A DNA stretch of 34,084 nt from positions 1-34,084 of the forward strand of contig DATHET010000204.1 of NCBI GenBank assembly GCA_035490315.1. The letters are read 5' to 3'. Shown here in pieces: positions 8,642 through 17,030 of the stretch. The notes below the pieces were generated by a model, which was not told where the DNA came from, did not search any database, and worked only from the letters and a program-made list of their open reading frames with translations. The first letter of the stretch is position 1. Each line of letters opens with the position of its first letter. The DNA comes from JADJQU01 sp035490315 (lineage in GTDB: Bacteria > Planctomycetota > UBA1135 > GCA-002686595). The position numbers were made by a program, and so were the translations under genes.

Positions 8642-8647
8642 ACTGCC

Positions 8648-11533
8648 ATGAAAAACGAAGCCCTCACTCACGCGTCCTTGCGCTCCCTGCTGCTCGCATG
8701 CGCGGCCTATGCCCTGCTGCTGCTTTCCGCATGCAACGGAAGCGACGGCTCGGACGGAGCTCCCGGCGCGCCCGCACCCACGCAGAACACGAACACGGTT
8801 CTGACGCCACAGGAAAACGCGCCCGGTGTCGTCGTCTCGATCGTCTCGATCGACGGGGCGTCCGGGGCCGACGGCTCGTTCCAGGTCGGCGACACGATCT
8901 CGGTCAACTTCCGCCTGCAGAAGAACAACGGCGACGATTGGAACATCTCCGAGATGAGCGCCGGACGCATGCTGGTCTCGGGCCCGAGCTTCAATTACCA
9001 GCGCGTCCTGCCCGAAGTGAACTCCATCGTCGCCAATGCGGTGACCAACGCCGACGGCTCGTTCACCTACCGGTTCGCGACTCCGATTCCGGCGACGTAT
9101 GCCGCGCCGCTGAATGACACGGCGAGCTTCGGGCCGGAGGACGGCGAGCTGACGGGTCAGGCCCTGCTCGCCGGCACGTACACGCTCGGCGCCTACTTCG
9201 GCTGGAGCTACACCGTCGACGGCGAATCGTTCCGCGACGTGGGGAATATCACCGCCGACTTCCTGTTCCAGGGCGCTGCGACGATCGACAAGCGCGAAGT
9301 CGTCGCGCAGGACAACTGCAATCGCTGCCACGCGGACTTGCAGGCCCACGGCGGATTGCGGCGCAACGTGAACCTGTGCCTCTTGTGCCACACCGCGGGC
9401 GCCGAGGACCGCAACGTCCCCGCCGTCGCCAACGGAACTCCGGGCGTCTCGATCGACTTCCGCGTGATGATCCACCGGATCCACAACGGCGAGCACCTGC
9501 CCTCGGTGCTCGGCATCGCCACGCTCCCGGACGGCTCGCGCGACTACGCGGCAGTTCCCCAGCCTTTCCAGATCGTCGGAAACTCGAATTCGATCCACGA
9601 TTTCTCGAGCGTGGCCTTCCCGGCCTGGCCCAACGGCTTGATCGCGATGCCCCGCGACGAGGGTTACACGGCGGCTTCCGCGCCGGTCAAGGCGCTGGAG
9701 GACGCGACCCGCACCGGAGTCGCCGAGTGCGCGATCTGCCACGGTGATCCCGACGGCGCCGGCCCGATCGCCGCGCCGGCGCAAGGCGACGTCTACAAGG
9801 CCCAGCCTTCGCGTCAGGCCTGCGCATCCTGCCACGACGACGTGAACTGGGGCTCGCCGTACACCGCCAACGGCCAGACCATGCCCTCGCAGGCGAACAA
9901 CAGCAATTGCGTGCTGTGCCACATCACCTCTGGCGGCCCGCTCGCCGTGGAAGATGCGCACCGCCACCCGCTGAAGGATCCGACCTTCAATCCGGGCCTG
10001 AACCTCGACATCTCGAGTCTGGTCGAGAGCGGCACGAACAACGCCAACGGCGCGCTCGATCCGGGCGAGAAGGTCGCGATCACCTTCACGGCCAAGAACG
10101 ACGCCGGCGTGGACATCGCGCCGACTTCGGTGACCTCGATGAGCGTCGCGATCTCGGGGCCGACATCGAACTACAACCTCGTGCACAGCGCCACGATTCC
10201 CGTCGCTTCGCTGGTCGGAGCCCAGCCGCTGACCGTGAACGTGCCGCAGCAGGTGGTGTTCGAGTTCGTCGGTGATTCCACTGGCGCGCTGGAGAGCTTC
10301 GCGACTTCGCTGGTGCCCCATTGGACTCCGACGCTCACGCTGACCACGATCCGCGTGCGCACGGCCACCGCGGGCGGATCGAGCAGCCTGTCCGCCAACA
10401 CCGGGCCGCCGGACAATTTCATCGACGTCGTCGACTCCACCGGCTTCGCGCACAACGACTACGCCGTGATCGACGACGGTGTCGGCGGGCTCGAGGAGTA
10501 CCTGCGCATCCAGCAGGTCGACGGAAACCGGCTGTGGTTCTCGGCCCCGACCTCGACGGCTTATGCCGTCGGGCCGCGCGTCGCGCACACCGCCGGAGCG
10601 ACGGTCATGGAAGTCACGCTGACCAACAAGGTCGAGGCGGTCGACTACACGGTAGTTCCCGCGACCGGCGTGATCACGGAAGTGACCGAGTTCGGCGCAG
10701 GCGCGGCGGTGGTCGTGTCCTACACCACCGACTTCGTGATGCCCGCGACTTACCCCGTGCCGATCAACGGCGGACCGGGCATGGACGAGAGCTGGGGCAA
10801 GTGGACGGGCCTGTCGATCGTCGAGGGGACCTATTCGCTGGGCATCTGGGGCGCAAAGGACATCCCTCTGGTGCTCTTTGGCGAGACCAACGCCTACCGC
10901 TCGACTTCGATCGGCCACAACGTCGACTTCCTGGTCGGATCGGCGACGACTCTCGAGCCGTACGACCTGATCTCGTCGGAAGCCAATTGCCAGGCCTGCC
11001 ACCAGGACCTCAGCTTCCACGGCGGCGGCAGGCGCGGCTATGAAACGTGCATCCTCTGCCACGGAACCGCGGGCTCGGAAGATCGTCCTCAATTCGTCGC
11101 GGCCAATGCACCGGCGACCACCGAGACGACGATCAATTTCCGCACGATGCTGCACAAGATCCACATGGGCGAGGACCTGGCCAACGCGTCCACGTACACC
11201 ATCGTCGGATTCGGCGGTGGCGCCTGGCCGAACAACTTCGGCACCTCGCAGTTCGACGAAGTCGTGTTCCCGGCCCTGCCCGGCGGAGTCCAGAACTGCG
11301 CGATGTGCCACGGGACGAGCACGGCCTGGCAGGAGCCCGCGCCGCGCGACCACCCGCTCGGCCAGACGCTGTCGACGCGTGCCTGGCGAGCCACTTGCGG
11401 CGCCTGTCACGACTCGGCTCCGGCCCAGGCGCACATCGACCTGCAGACCACGGCCCAGGGCCAGGAGTCCTGCGCGGTCTGCCACGGCGCAGGCGGCGAG
11501 TGGAACGTCGCCTTGATGCACAAGACGCGCTGA
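8648..11533 (+). CDS. OmcA/MtrC-type decaheme c-type cytochrome, surface lipoprotein
   Basis: 961 residues. The signal peptide ends in a clear lipobox (LLLLSAC, Cys29), followed by a Gly/Ser/Asp-rich linker. Ten CXXCH motifs fall in two groups of five: CNRCH at 224, CLLCH at 244, CAICH, CASCH and CVLCH; then CQACH at 781, CILCH, CAMCH, CGACH and CAVCH at 942. Beta-rich stretches precede each group (about 30-215 and 430-775). Two pentaheme domains alternating with two beta domains is the MtrC/OmcA plan, although those proteins are shorter (about 670-735 residues). The extra length is in the second beta region. The predicted location is the outer face of the outer membrane, exchanging electrons with minerals, other cells or soluble shuttles through the conduit encoded by the two genes before it. 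Axial His occur in repeated contexts such as FRVMIHRIHNGE and FRTMLHKIHMGE. Confidence 0.92.
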   Translation: MKNEALTHASLRSLLLACAAYALLLLSACNGSDGSDGAPGAPAPTQNTNTVLTPQENAPGVVVSIVSIDGASGADGSFQVGDTISVNFRLQKNNGDDWNISEMSAGRMLVSGPSFNYQRVLPEVNSIVANAVTNADGSFTYRFATPIPATYAAPLNDTASFGPEDGELTGQALLAGTYTLGAYFGWSYTVDGESFRDVGNITADFLFQGAATIDKREVVAQDNCNRCHADLQAHGGLRRNVNLCLLCHTAGAEDRNVPAVANGTPGVSIDFRVMIHRIHNGEHLPSVLGIATLPDGSRDYAAVPQPFQIVGNSNSIHDFSSVAFPAWPNGLIAMPRDEGYTAASAPVKALEDATRTGVAECAICHGDPDGAGPIAAPAQGDVYKAQPSRQACASCHDDVNWGSPYTANGQTMPSQANNSNCVLCHITSGGPLAVEDAHRHPLKDPTFNPGLNLDISSLVESGTNNANGALDPGEKVAITFTAKNDAGVDIAPTSVTSMSVAISGPTSNYNLVHSATIPVASLVGAQPLTVNVPQQVVFEFVGDSTGALESFATSLVPHWTPTLTLTTIRVRTATAGGSSSLSANTGPPDNFIDVVDSTGFAHNDYAVIDDGVGGLEEYLRIQQVDGNRLWFSAPTSTAYAVGPRVAHTAGATVMEVTLTNKVEAVDYTVVPATGVITEVTEFGAGAAVVVSYTTDFVMPATYPVPINGGPGMDESWGKWTGLSIVEGTYSLGIWGAKDIPLVLFGETNAYRSTSIGHNVDFLVGSATTLEPYDLISSEANCQACHQDLSFHGGGRRGYETCILCHGTAGSEDRPQFVAANAPATTETTINFRTMLHKIHMGEDLANASTYTIVGFGGGAWPNNFGTSQFDEVVFPALPGGVQNCAMCHGTSTAWQEPAPRDHPLGQTLSTRAWRATCGACHDSAPAQAHIDLQTTAQGQESCAVCHGAGGEWNVALMHKTR

Positions 11534-11546
11534 GGGGCTTCGCGAC

Positions 11547-12356
11547 ATGGTCAAGAACTCTGAGCTCGGGAGCGTGCGCGGCCTCGCGGTTGCCTGCGGC
11601 CTCGTAGTCATCGGAGTCGGCTTGTGGGTGCAGGACAATCGGCTGGCCGCCATGCCTCCGGTCGCTGCGTCGACGAACGATCCCGTCGCGCGAGTCGAGG
11701 TCGCGCTGCCTGCAGCCAGCGCGTCGAGCAGCAGAACGGCGCCGCCGGAAATCTGGTCCATGGACACGCCGTTGCTCGAGAAGCCCGACCCTATGTCCGC
11801 GACCCATGGCGCGTCGGAAGCCGAATACCGCGCGCGCTTCCTTGTCGCGGCGGCGGACGATCTCGGCGGACTCGAGCATGCCGCCGAAATCGTGCTCGCC
11901 AGCAAGGGACCCGACTGCGAAAAAGTCGCGGCCTTGCGCGTGGTTTGCGAAAGCAAATCGGCGCGCGCCTGCAGCCTGCTGCAATCGTCGGTGGAGAACC
12001 TGCCTGACCGCTCGGATTCGCGGGGCGAGTCGGTGCCGCGCTTCGCGCTGCGCTGTCTCGCCGAGCGCGCCACCCTGGATGCAACGGCCAGGGAAACCTT
12101 GATGGTGCTGGCCTGGAGGAGCGAAAAGCCGATCGCAACGGGAGCGCGCGCTTGCGCAGCAGCGACCCTCGCCCTCGTCGCCTCGGGCAACGAAGTCTGG
12201 GAATTGACGCGCTGGCTCGAACGCGAGCGCGATCAACTCGTGCGCGACGCGGCGATCGAAGCCCTCTCGCGCAATCCCGATCCCGACGCGCTCACGGCAC
12301 TGCATTCCCTGGGCGCCGAGCTCCCATCCCCACCTTCGGACCTCGCCGAGCAATAG
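11547..12356 (+). CDS. Membrane-anchored helical protein, possible HEAT-like repeats
   Basis: 269 residues; I do not recognise the family. An N-terminal hydrophobic segment (about 10-28, GLAVACGLVVIGVGLWV) acts as signal anchor. A low-complexity Ala/Ser/Pro region follows to about 85, then an alpha-helical domain rich in Ala, Leu, Glu and Arg, in which pairs of helices (for example VAALRVVCESKSA, RDAAIEALSRNPDPDALTALHSL) resemble HEAT repeats. No CXXCH is present. The gene starts 13 bases after the decaheme cytochrome stop with a GAGGGG nearby, so it belongs to that operon. A scaffold or assembly role for the cytochromes is conceivable but unsupported by any motif. Some cysteines (CEKVAALRVVCESKSARAC) are closely spaced. 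Confidence 0.75.
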   Translation: MVKNSELGSVRGLAVACGLVVIGVGLWVQDNRLAAMPPVAASTNDPVARVEVALPAASASSSRTAPPEIWSMDTPLLEKPDPMSATHGASEAEYRARFLVAAADDLGGLEHAAEIVLASKGPDCEKVAALRVVCESKSARACSLLQSSVENLPDRSDSRGESVPRFALRCLAERATLDATARETLMVLAWRSEKPIATGARACAAATLALVASGNEVWELTRWLERERDQLVRDAAIEALSRNPDPDALTALHSLGAELPSPPSDLAEQ

Positions 12357-12408
12357 CCATGCGAGCGTTCGTCCATTCGTCATCCGTCACTGCTGCAGGA
12401 GAAATCGC

Positions 12409-13158
12409 ATGAGCACCCGATCGTTCACGAAGTTCTTCACTTCCCGCATGGGATGGATCGGCCTGTCGATGGTCGTCTGTCTCGGCCTGGTCATGGCGCA
12501 GGACAAGCCGGGCGCCAAGCCCGCCGCGCCCAAGGCCAACCGCTACATCGGCGCCGAGGCCTGCAAGAACTGCCACCAGGCCCAGGCCTCCGGCGATCAG
12601 CACGGCACCTGGATGAAGACCCACCACGCCAAGGCCTTCGCCACGCTGGCGACCGACAAGGCCAAGACCATCGCCAAGGAAAAGGGCATCGAGGACGCGC
12701 AGAGGAGCGACTCGTGCATGAAGTGCCACCAGACGGCTTTCGGCGTCGCGCCCGAGCTGATCAAGAAGGGCTTCGACATCAAGGCGGGCGTGCAATGCGA
12801 ATCCTGCCACGGCCCGGGCGAGCAGCACTTCAAGGCTCGCTTCGCGGCGGCGGCCAAGGGCGGCGGCGAGGAAGGCTTCGGCGACGAGAAGGGCAAGGTC
12901 GCCGCATACCAGGCGATTCCGGCTGGCGAGATCATCGTCAAGCCCGAGCAGGCGACCTGCCTAGGCTGTCACAACGACCAGAGCCCGTCCTTCGTTCCCT
13001 TCTGCTACTACGAACGGGTCGACCAGATCCGCCACGACGACCCGCGCAAGCCGCGCGTCAAGGAAGAAGAGCTGGTCTGCGGCTGCAAGGCCCCCTGCCC
13101 TTGCGTGCACGGCTGCGAGGACGGCAAGTGCGCGGTGAAGGCCAAGGACAAGAAATAG
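12409..13158 (+). CDS. Tetraheme c554-like cytochrome with a Cys-rich tail
   Basis: 249 residues. AGGAG at 12397-12401 lies 7 bases before the ATG, the best ribosome-binding site in the cluster. A signal peptide ends near VMA/QDKPG (residue 30). Four heme motifs are CKNCH (52), CMKCH (103), CESCH (130) and CLGCH (184). A Tyr-Ile-Gly start before the first motif and a CESCHGPGEQH context are typical of cytochrome c554/c-family proteins with multiheme folds. It is predicted to be a soluble or loosely attached periplasmic carrier linking the inner-membrane complex downstream with the outer-membrane conduit upstream. The unusual part is the last 26 residues, where Cys occurs at 224, 226, 230, 232, 236 and 241 without CXXCH; it may bind a metal or an iron-sulfur cluster. 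Confidence 0.88.
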   Translation: MSTRSFTKFFTSRMGWIGLSMVVCLGLVMAQDKPGAKPAAPKANRYIGAEACKNCHQAQASGDQHGTWMKTHHAKAFATLATDKAKTIAKEKGIEDAQRSDSCMKCHQTAFGVAPELIKKGFDIKAGVQCESCHGPGEQHFKARFAAAAKGGGEEGFGDEKGKVAAYQAIPAGEIIVKPEQATCLGCHNDQSPSFVPFCYYERVDQIRHDDPRKPRVKEEELVCGCKAPCPCVHGCEDGKCAVKAKDKK

Positions 13159-13188
13159 AGGATCGCGAAGGCAGAGCGGTACACATCG

Positions 13189-13698
13189 ATGAAACGCCTG
13201 CTCTTCTTCGCTGCCGTATTGATCGTCGCCGCCGGCGCGGCTTCCGCGGTGTTCGCACTGCGGCGGAGCCCGCCGGCGATCGTCCAACCGATCGCTTTCG
13301 ACCACGCGCGGCACGTGCAGGAAGAGCTCAGCTGCCTCGACTGCCATAAAACAGCGGAGACGAGTCCGCAAGCGAGCGCGCCGCTGATCGCGACCTGCAT
13401 GCTCTGCCACAACGAAGCGAAGGGCCTGCACCCCGACGAGCCGAAGATCCGCGAGTTCGCCGAGCGCGGCGAGCAGATCCCCTGGGTGCAGGTCAACCGC
13501 CTCGCGGGCCACGTGTATTTCAGCCACGCGATGCACGTGAAGCTCGGGAAGATGGAGTGCTCCGAATGCCACGGCGACATGGCCGCCGCGACCCTGCCCG
13601 TGACGCGATCGCAGGTCGATCACCTGACCATGTCGCGCTGCATGGCTTGCCACAGCGAGCGCGAGGCCAGCAACGACTGCCTCACCTGCCACAAATGA
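13189..13698 (+). CDS. Membrane-anchored pentaheme cytochrome c, QrcA/ActA-like subunit
   Basis: 169 residues. An uncleaved-looking hydrophobic anchor covers residues 4-24, followed by two Arg. Five CXXCH motifs occur at 49 (CLDCH), 70 (CMLCH), 124 (CSECH), 151 (CMACH) and 164 (CLTCH), with His at FDHARH and YFSHAMH as likely axial ligands, the pattern of class III (c3/c7-like) cytochromes. The stop overlaps the start of the molybdopterin-family gene (ATGA at 13695-13698). In Qrc the first subunit is a hexaheme anchored cytochrome, and in Alternative Complex III ActA is a pentaheme one; this protein matches ActA in heme number and Qrc in gene order. Its role would be exchanging electrons between the membrane complex and periplasmic cytochromes. 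Confidence 0.88.
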   Translation: MKRLLFFAAVLIVAAGAASAVFALRRSPPAIVQPIAFDHARHVQEELSCLDCHKTAETSPQASAPLIATCMLCHNEAKGLHPDEPKIREFAERGEQIPWVQVNRLAGHVYFSHAMHVKLGKMECSECHGDMAAATLPVTRSQVDHLTMSRCMACHSEREASNDCLTCHK

Positions 13699-16136
13699 CG
13701 ACATCCAGGGAACAACCGCGCATCGACCGGCGCGACGCGCTGCGCGCCTTGAGCCTCACCGGCCTGGGCGCGGGGCTGCTCGCGGGCTGCGAAGCCGGTG
13801 AAGATCCCTTCGCGCTCACCAAGCCCGCGGTTCCCGGCGCGGATGGATGGATGAGGGGCGAAGAGCGCTGGGTCTCGACGGCCTGCGGACAATGTCCCGC
13901 GGGATGCGGAGTGCGCGTGCGCGTGGTCGAGGGGCGCGCGATCAAGATCGAGGGCAATCCCGATTGCGCCGTCAACCGCGGCGGCATCGGACCGCGCGGG
14001 CTCAGCGGGCCGCAGGTGCTCTACGACCCCGACCGGATCCGACAGCCGCTGCGCCGCGTCGGCGCGCGCGGCGAGCCGCGCTTCGAGCCGATCTCGTGGG
14101 ACGATGCCCTCGCCCTGGTCAGCGAGCGACTGCGCGGACTGCGCGAAAAGAACGAAGGCCACCGCGCGGCGATCGTTTGCGGGCGCGAGCGCGGGTTGAT
14201 GCTCGAGCTGTGGCAGCGCTTCGCGGCCGCTTACGGCACGCCCAATCTGATCGACGGGATGAGCACCGAGAACGGTCCGGTCGCCGACGCGATGCACTGG
14301 ATGCAGGGCGTGCGCGAGATCCCCGCTCACGATTGGAACCAGACGCGCTACGTCGTCAGCCTGGGCTCGGGCATCCTCGAGTCGTCCTGCCAGCTGGTCT
14401 ACTTCGCGCGAGCTCAAGGCTCGATGCGCCGCGGCGCGGCGGGCTCGCGAGCGAAGATCGTCCACGCCGGAGTCGCGATGACGCGCACGGCGATGAACGC
14501 CGACGAGTGGATCGCGGTGCGACCTGGCACCCACGCCGCCTTCGCGCTGGGGCTTGCCCACGTCCTCGTGCGCGACGGGCTCTACGACCAGGCCTTCGTC
14601 GCCGAGCACGGCTTCGGGTTCGATGCCTGGAAAGACGAGCAGGGTGTGGAGCACGCGGGCTTCAAGGCCGCGCTCCTGGAATACACGCCGGAAAAAGTCG
14701 CGGAAATCTGCGGCATTCCGGTCGAGTCGATCGCGCGCATCGCGCTCGACATGCACGCGAATCGGCCCTGCTTCGCCCTCGCCGGATCGGAAGCCCTGCT
14801 CGCCTCGAACGGAGTGCGCGCGGCGATGGCCGTGCACGCGCTCAATGCCCTGCTCGGATCGATCGATCGGCCCGGCGGCTTGCTCGTGCAGCGGCAGGCG
14901 CCGCTCGCGGATTGGCCCGAGGTCGAGCCCGATGAGATCGCGGTCGCGGCGCTGGCGCAGGAACGCCTCGACGGAGCCGGCGGCCCGCGCTTCCCCCTCG
15001 CGAGCTCGGTGCTCGACGCCCTGCCCGAGGCCCTGCTGTCGGGAACTCCCTACGCCCTCGATTCGCTCTTCCTGTACTACGCCAACCCGCTCTTCTCGCG
15101 GCCGGATCCGGCGCGCTGGCGCAAGGCCTTGGAGAAGGTCCCGTTCATCGTTTCCTTCTCGCCCTTCCTCGACGAGACGGCGAGCGAAGTCGCCGACCTG
15201 ATCCTGCCCGATCATTCCTACCTCGAGCGTTGGGAGGACGCCGCTCCCGCTCCGAGCATCGGTTTCGCGGCCTTCGGCGTGCGCCAGCCCGTCGTGCAGC
15301 CCTTGTATTCGACGCGCGCGAGCGGCGACTTCGTGATCCAGCTCGCGAAGGCGATCGGCGAGCCCCTCGAGGAGGCCTTCCCCTTCGCCGACTTCAAGGA
15401 CGCGATGAAGCAGCGCGTCGTCGGCATCTTCAGCGCGAAACGCGGCTCGATCGTCGAGGAGAAGGGCAACGACTTCCTCAAGCGCCTGTACGGCAGCGGA
15501 TATTGGAACGACGACTCCTACCCCTTCGAGTCCTGGGAAGAGACCTTGCGCACGCCCTCGGGCCGCTTCGAGTTCTTCTCGCAATCGATGTGGAAGGCGA
15601 TTTCCGAAATCGCGACTGCCTCGGGCAAGACTCCCGCCGAGCTGCTCGCCGCGCACGGATTGCCGGGCGACCTCGATCGCGTCTGCATGCCGGGCTACGA
15701 CGAGGTGAGCTGGCGCGGCAAGTCGGAAGAGCATCCCCTCGCCTTGATCCTGTTCAAGCCCAACAGCTATCCCGTGGGCGGCGGCGCGAACCAACCCTGG
15801 TTGCAGGAGCTGACGCCCTGGACGGGGCGGCGCACGTACACCACCGAAGCCGAGCTGCACCCCGACACGGCCCAGGCCGCGAAGATCTCCGACGGCGACC
15901 GGATCGAGGTCGCGAGCGGCGTGGGCAGGATCGAGGTCGTCGCGCGCATCAGCCGGCGCGTGCTGCCCGGCATCGTGCGCATCCCGCAGGGCGGCGGACA
16001 CACGGCCTTCGGCCGGTTCGCGCGCGGATGGGGCGCGAACGTGATGGACCTCGTCGGTGTCGTGCCCGGGAGCTCGCTGTCGGGAGTGCCAGAGCTGTGC
16101 GGCACACGCGTCGCGATCAAGAAGGTGCAGGCATGA
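13695..16136 (+). CDS. Molybdopterin-oxidoreductase-family subunit, QrcB-like, probably exported by Tat
   Basis: 813 residues. The leader has an Arg pair (DRRDALRALSLTG) and ends LLAGC (Cys32), suggesting Tat export and possibly lipidation. A 4Fe-4S-type motif has Cys64, Cys67 and Cys71. The fourth Cys of the family normally sits in the G-x-x-C-x-R-G segment; here that position is Gly99 and the only nearby Cys is Cys91, in GNPDC. At the usual metal-ligand position of the polysulfide-reductase type (STC after GxPN) the sequence is GTPNLIDGMSTENG, with Glu192 where Cys would be. The rest follows the family (ISWDDAL, LPDHSYLERWED, and a C-terminal barrel with GDRIEV). QrcB and ActB are members that have lost the active-site metal, so an electron-transfer rather than catalytic role is likely. 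The gene overlaps both neighbours by 4 bases. Confidence 0.87.
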   Translation: MTTSREQPRIDRRDALRALSLTGLGAGLLAGCEAGEDPFALTKPAVPGADGWMRGEERWVSTACGQCPAGCGVRVRVVEGRAIKIEGNPDCAVNRGGIGPRGLSGPQVLYDPDRIRQPLRRVGARGEPRFEPISWDDALALVSERLRGLREKNEGHRAAIVCGRERGLMLELWQRFAAAYGTPNLIDGMSTENGPVADAMHWMQGVREIPAHDWNQTRYVVSLGSGILESSCQLVYFARAQGSMRRGAAGSRAKIVHAGVAMTRTAMNADEWIAVRPGTHAAFALGLAHVLVRDGLYDQAFVAEHGFGFDAWKDEQGVEHAGFKAALLEYTPEKVAEICGIPVESIARIALDMHANRPCFALAGSEALLASNGVRAAMAVHALNALLGSIDRPGGLLVQRQAPLADWPEVEPDEIAVAALAQERLDGAGGPRFPLASSVLDALPEALLSGTPYALDSLFLYYANPLFSRPDPARWRKALEKVPFIVSFSPFLDETASEVADLILPDHSYLERWEDAAPAPSIGFAAFGVRQPVVQPLYSTRASGDFVIQLAKAIGEPLEEAFPFADFKDAMKQRVVGIFSAKRGSIVEEKGNDFLKRLYGSGYWNDDSYPFESWEETLRTPSGRFEFFSQSMWKAISEIATASGKTPAELLAAHGLPGDLDRVCMPGYDEVSWRGKSEEHPLALILFKPNSYPVGGGANQPWLQELTPWTGRRTYTTEAELHPDTAQAAKISDGDRIEVASGVGRIEVVARISRRVLPGIVRIPQGGGHTAFGRFARGWGANVMDLVGVVPGSSLSGVPELCGTRVAIKKVQA

Positions 16137-16969
16137 GCTTCCTTCGAACCGCAACGCGCCGAGGCCTGCTCGGAGCCCTCGGCCTGCTCGGCACCGGCGC
16201 CGCCGCATTCGCCCTCGCACCGCTGCGCCGCGTGCGCATGGCGATCGACGACGTGCGCCGCAAGGGTCGCGGCAAGCACTGGTGGGGCATGGCGATCGAC
16301 CTCGATCTGTGCACCTCCTGCGGCGCCTGCGTCGTGGCCTGCAAGAGCGAGAACAACGTGCCCAACAATGGCAGCGCGCCGGACCACGCGGGCGCGGGAA
16401 TCGCCTGGATGAACCTGGTTCCCAAGGAAGGCTCCGAGTCCAACGATCCGATCGAGCTCCTGCCGACGCCGTGCATGCACTGCGAGAATCCGCCCTGCAT
16501 CAAGGTCTGTCCGGTCAACGCGACCTACCAGAACGACGAGGGCCTTGTGGCGATGATCTACGACCGCTGCATCGGCTGCCGCTACTGCGAGATCGCCTGC
16601 CCTTACTCCGTGCGCTTCTTCAACTGGACGGAGCCGAACTGGGCCGAGGAGCACAAGAACCTGCTCAACCCGGACGTGTCGACGCGGCCCGAAGGCGTGG
16701 TCGAGAAGTGCACCTTCTGCAGCCAGCGCCTGCGCAAGACGAAGGAAAACGCGAGGCTCGACGGCCGGGAGCTGGTCGACGAGGAGCTGCAGAAGCTGCC
16801 CGCCTGCGCGCAAGCCTGCCCCGCCGAGGCGATCGTCTTCGGCGACCTGGCGGATGGCAAGAGCCGCGTGTCGCGCCTCTCGCGCTCTCCGCGCGTGTTC
16901 CGATTGCTCGAGCATCTCGGCGCGCGGCCCAAGGTCTTCTACCTGTCGCGCGATCGGAGGGAATCGTGA
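16133..16969 (+). CDS. Four-cluster ferredoxin-like iron-sulfur subunit, QrcC-like
   Basis: 278 residues. A twin-arginine-type leader (TATRRGLLGALGLLG) suggests Tat export to the periplasmic side. Sixteen cysteines occur in the DmsB/PsrB/NrfC arrangement for four [4Fe-4S] clusters: 60, 63, 66, 70; 114, 117, 122, 126; 146, 149, 152, 156; and 193, 196, 225, 229. The protein would form the wire between the molybdopterin-family subunit and the membrane subunit. ATGA overlaps (16133-16136 before and GTGA at 16966-16969 after) tie it into one translational unit. Own leader and exported partners fit Qrc, in which this subunit is periplasmic. Confidence 0.93.
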   Translation: MSFLRTATRRGLLGALGLLGTGAAAFALAPLRRVRMAIDDVRRKGRGKHWWGMAIDLDLCTSCGACVVACKSENNVPNNGSAPDHAGAGIAWMNLVPKEGSESNDPIELLPTPCMHCENPPCIKVCPVNATYQNDEGLVAMIYDRCIGCRYCEIACPYSVRFFNWTEPNWAEEHKNLLNPDVSTRPEGVVEKCTFCSQRLRKTKENARLDGRELVDEELQKLPACAQACPAEAIVFGDLADGKSRVSRLSRSPRVFRLLEHLGARPKVFYLSRDRRES

Positions 16970-17030
16970 GCTCGCCGGAGATGGCGCAGGCCGAAGTACG
17001 CAACGTTCGCCCCGCCGCGCGATCGGAGGG
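16947..17030 (+). promoter_or_regulatory. Duplicated 15-base ribosome-binding segment before two possible NrfD starts
   Basis: The 15-mer CGCGCGATCGGAGGG occurs at 16947-16961 and again at 17016-17030. Each copy places GGAGG 4-5 bases before an in-frame start codon: GTG at 16966 and ATG at 17035. Both starts are therefore well equipped, and two protein forms differing by 23 residues are possible. The second start begins closer to the first membrane helix. Confidence 0.5.

Noticed and set aside
8600..12190. Very long minus-strand open frame opposite the decaheme cytochrome and helical protein genes
   Set aside because: It mirrors GC-rich codons of the plus-strand genes, gives an Arg/Asp/Val-biased protein without recognisable domains, and would span two supported genes. 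The same applies to long minus-strand frames at 1922-3331, 6262-7569, 13620-16220, 17044-18324 and 19328-20932, and to plus-strand shadows such as 27218-28846.
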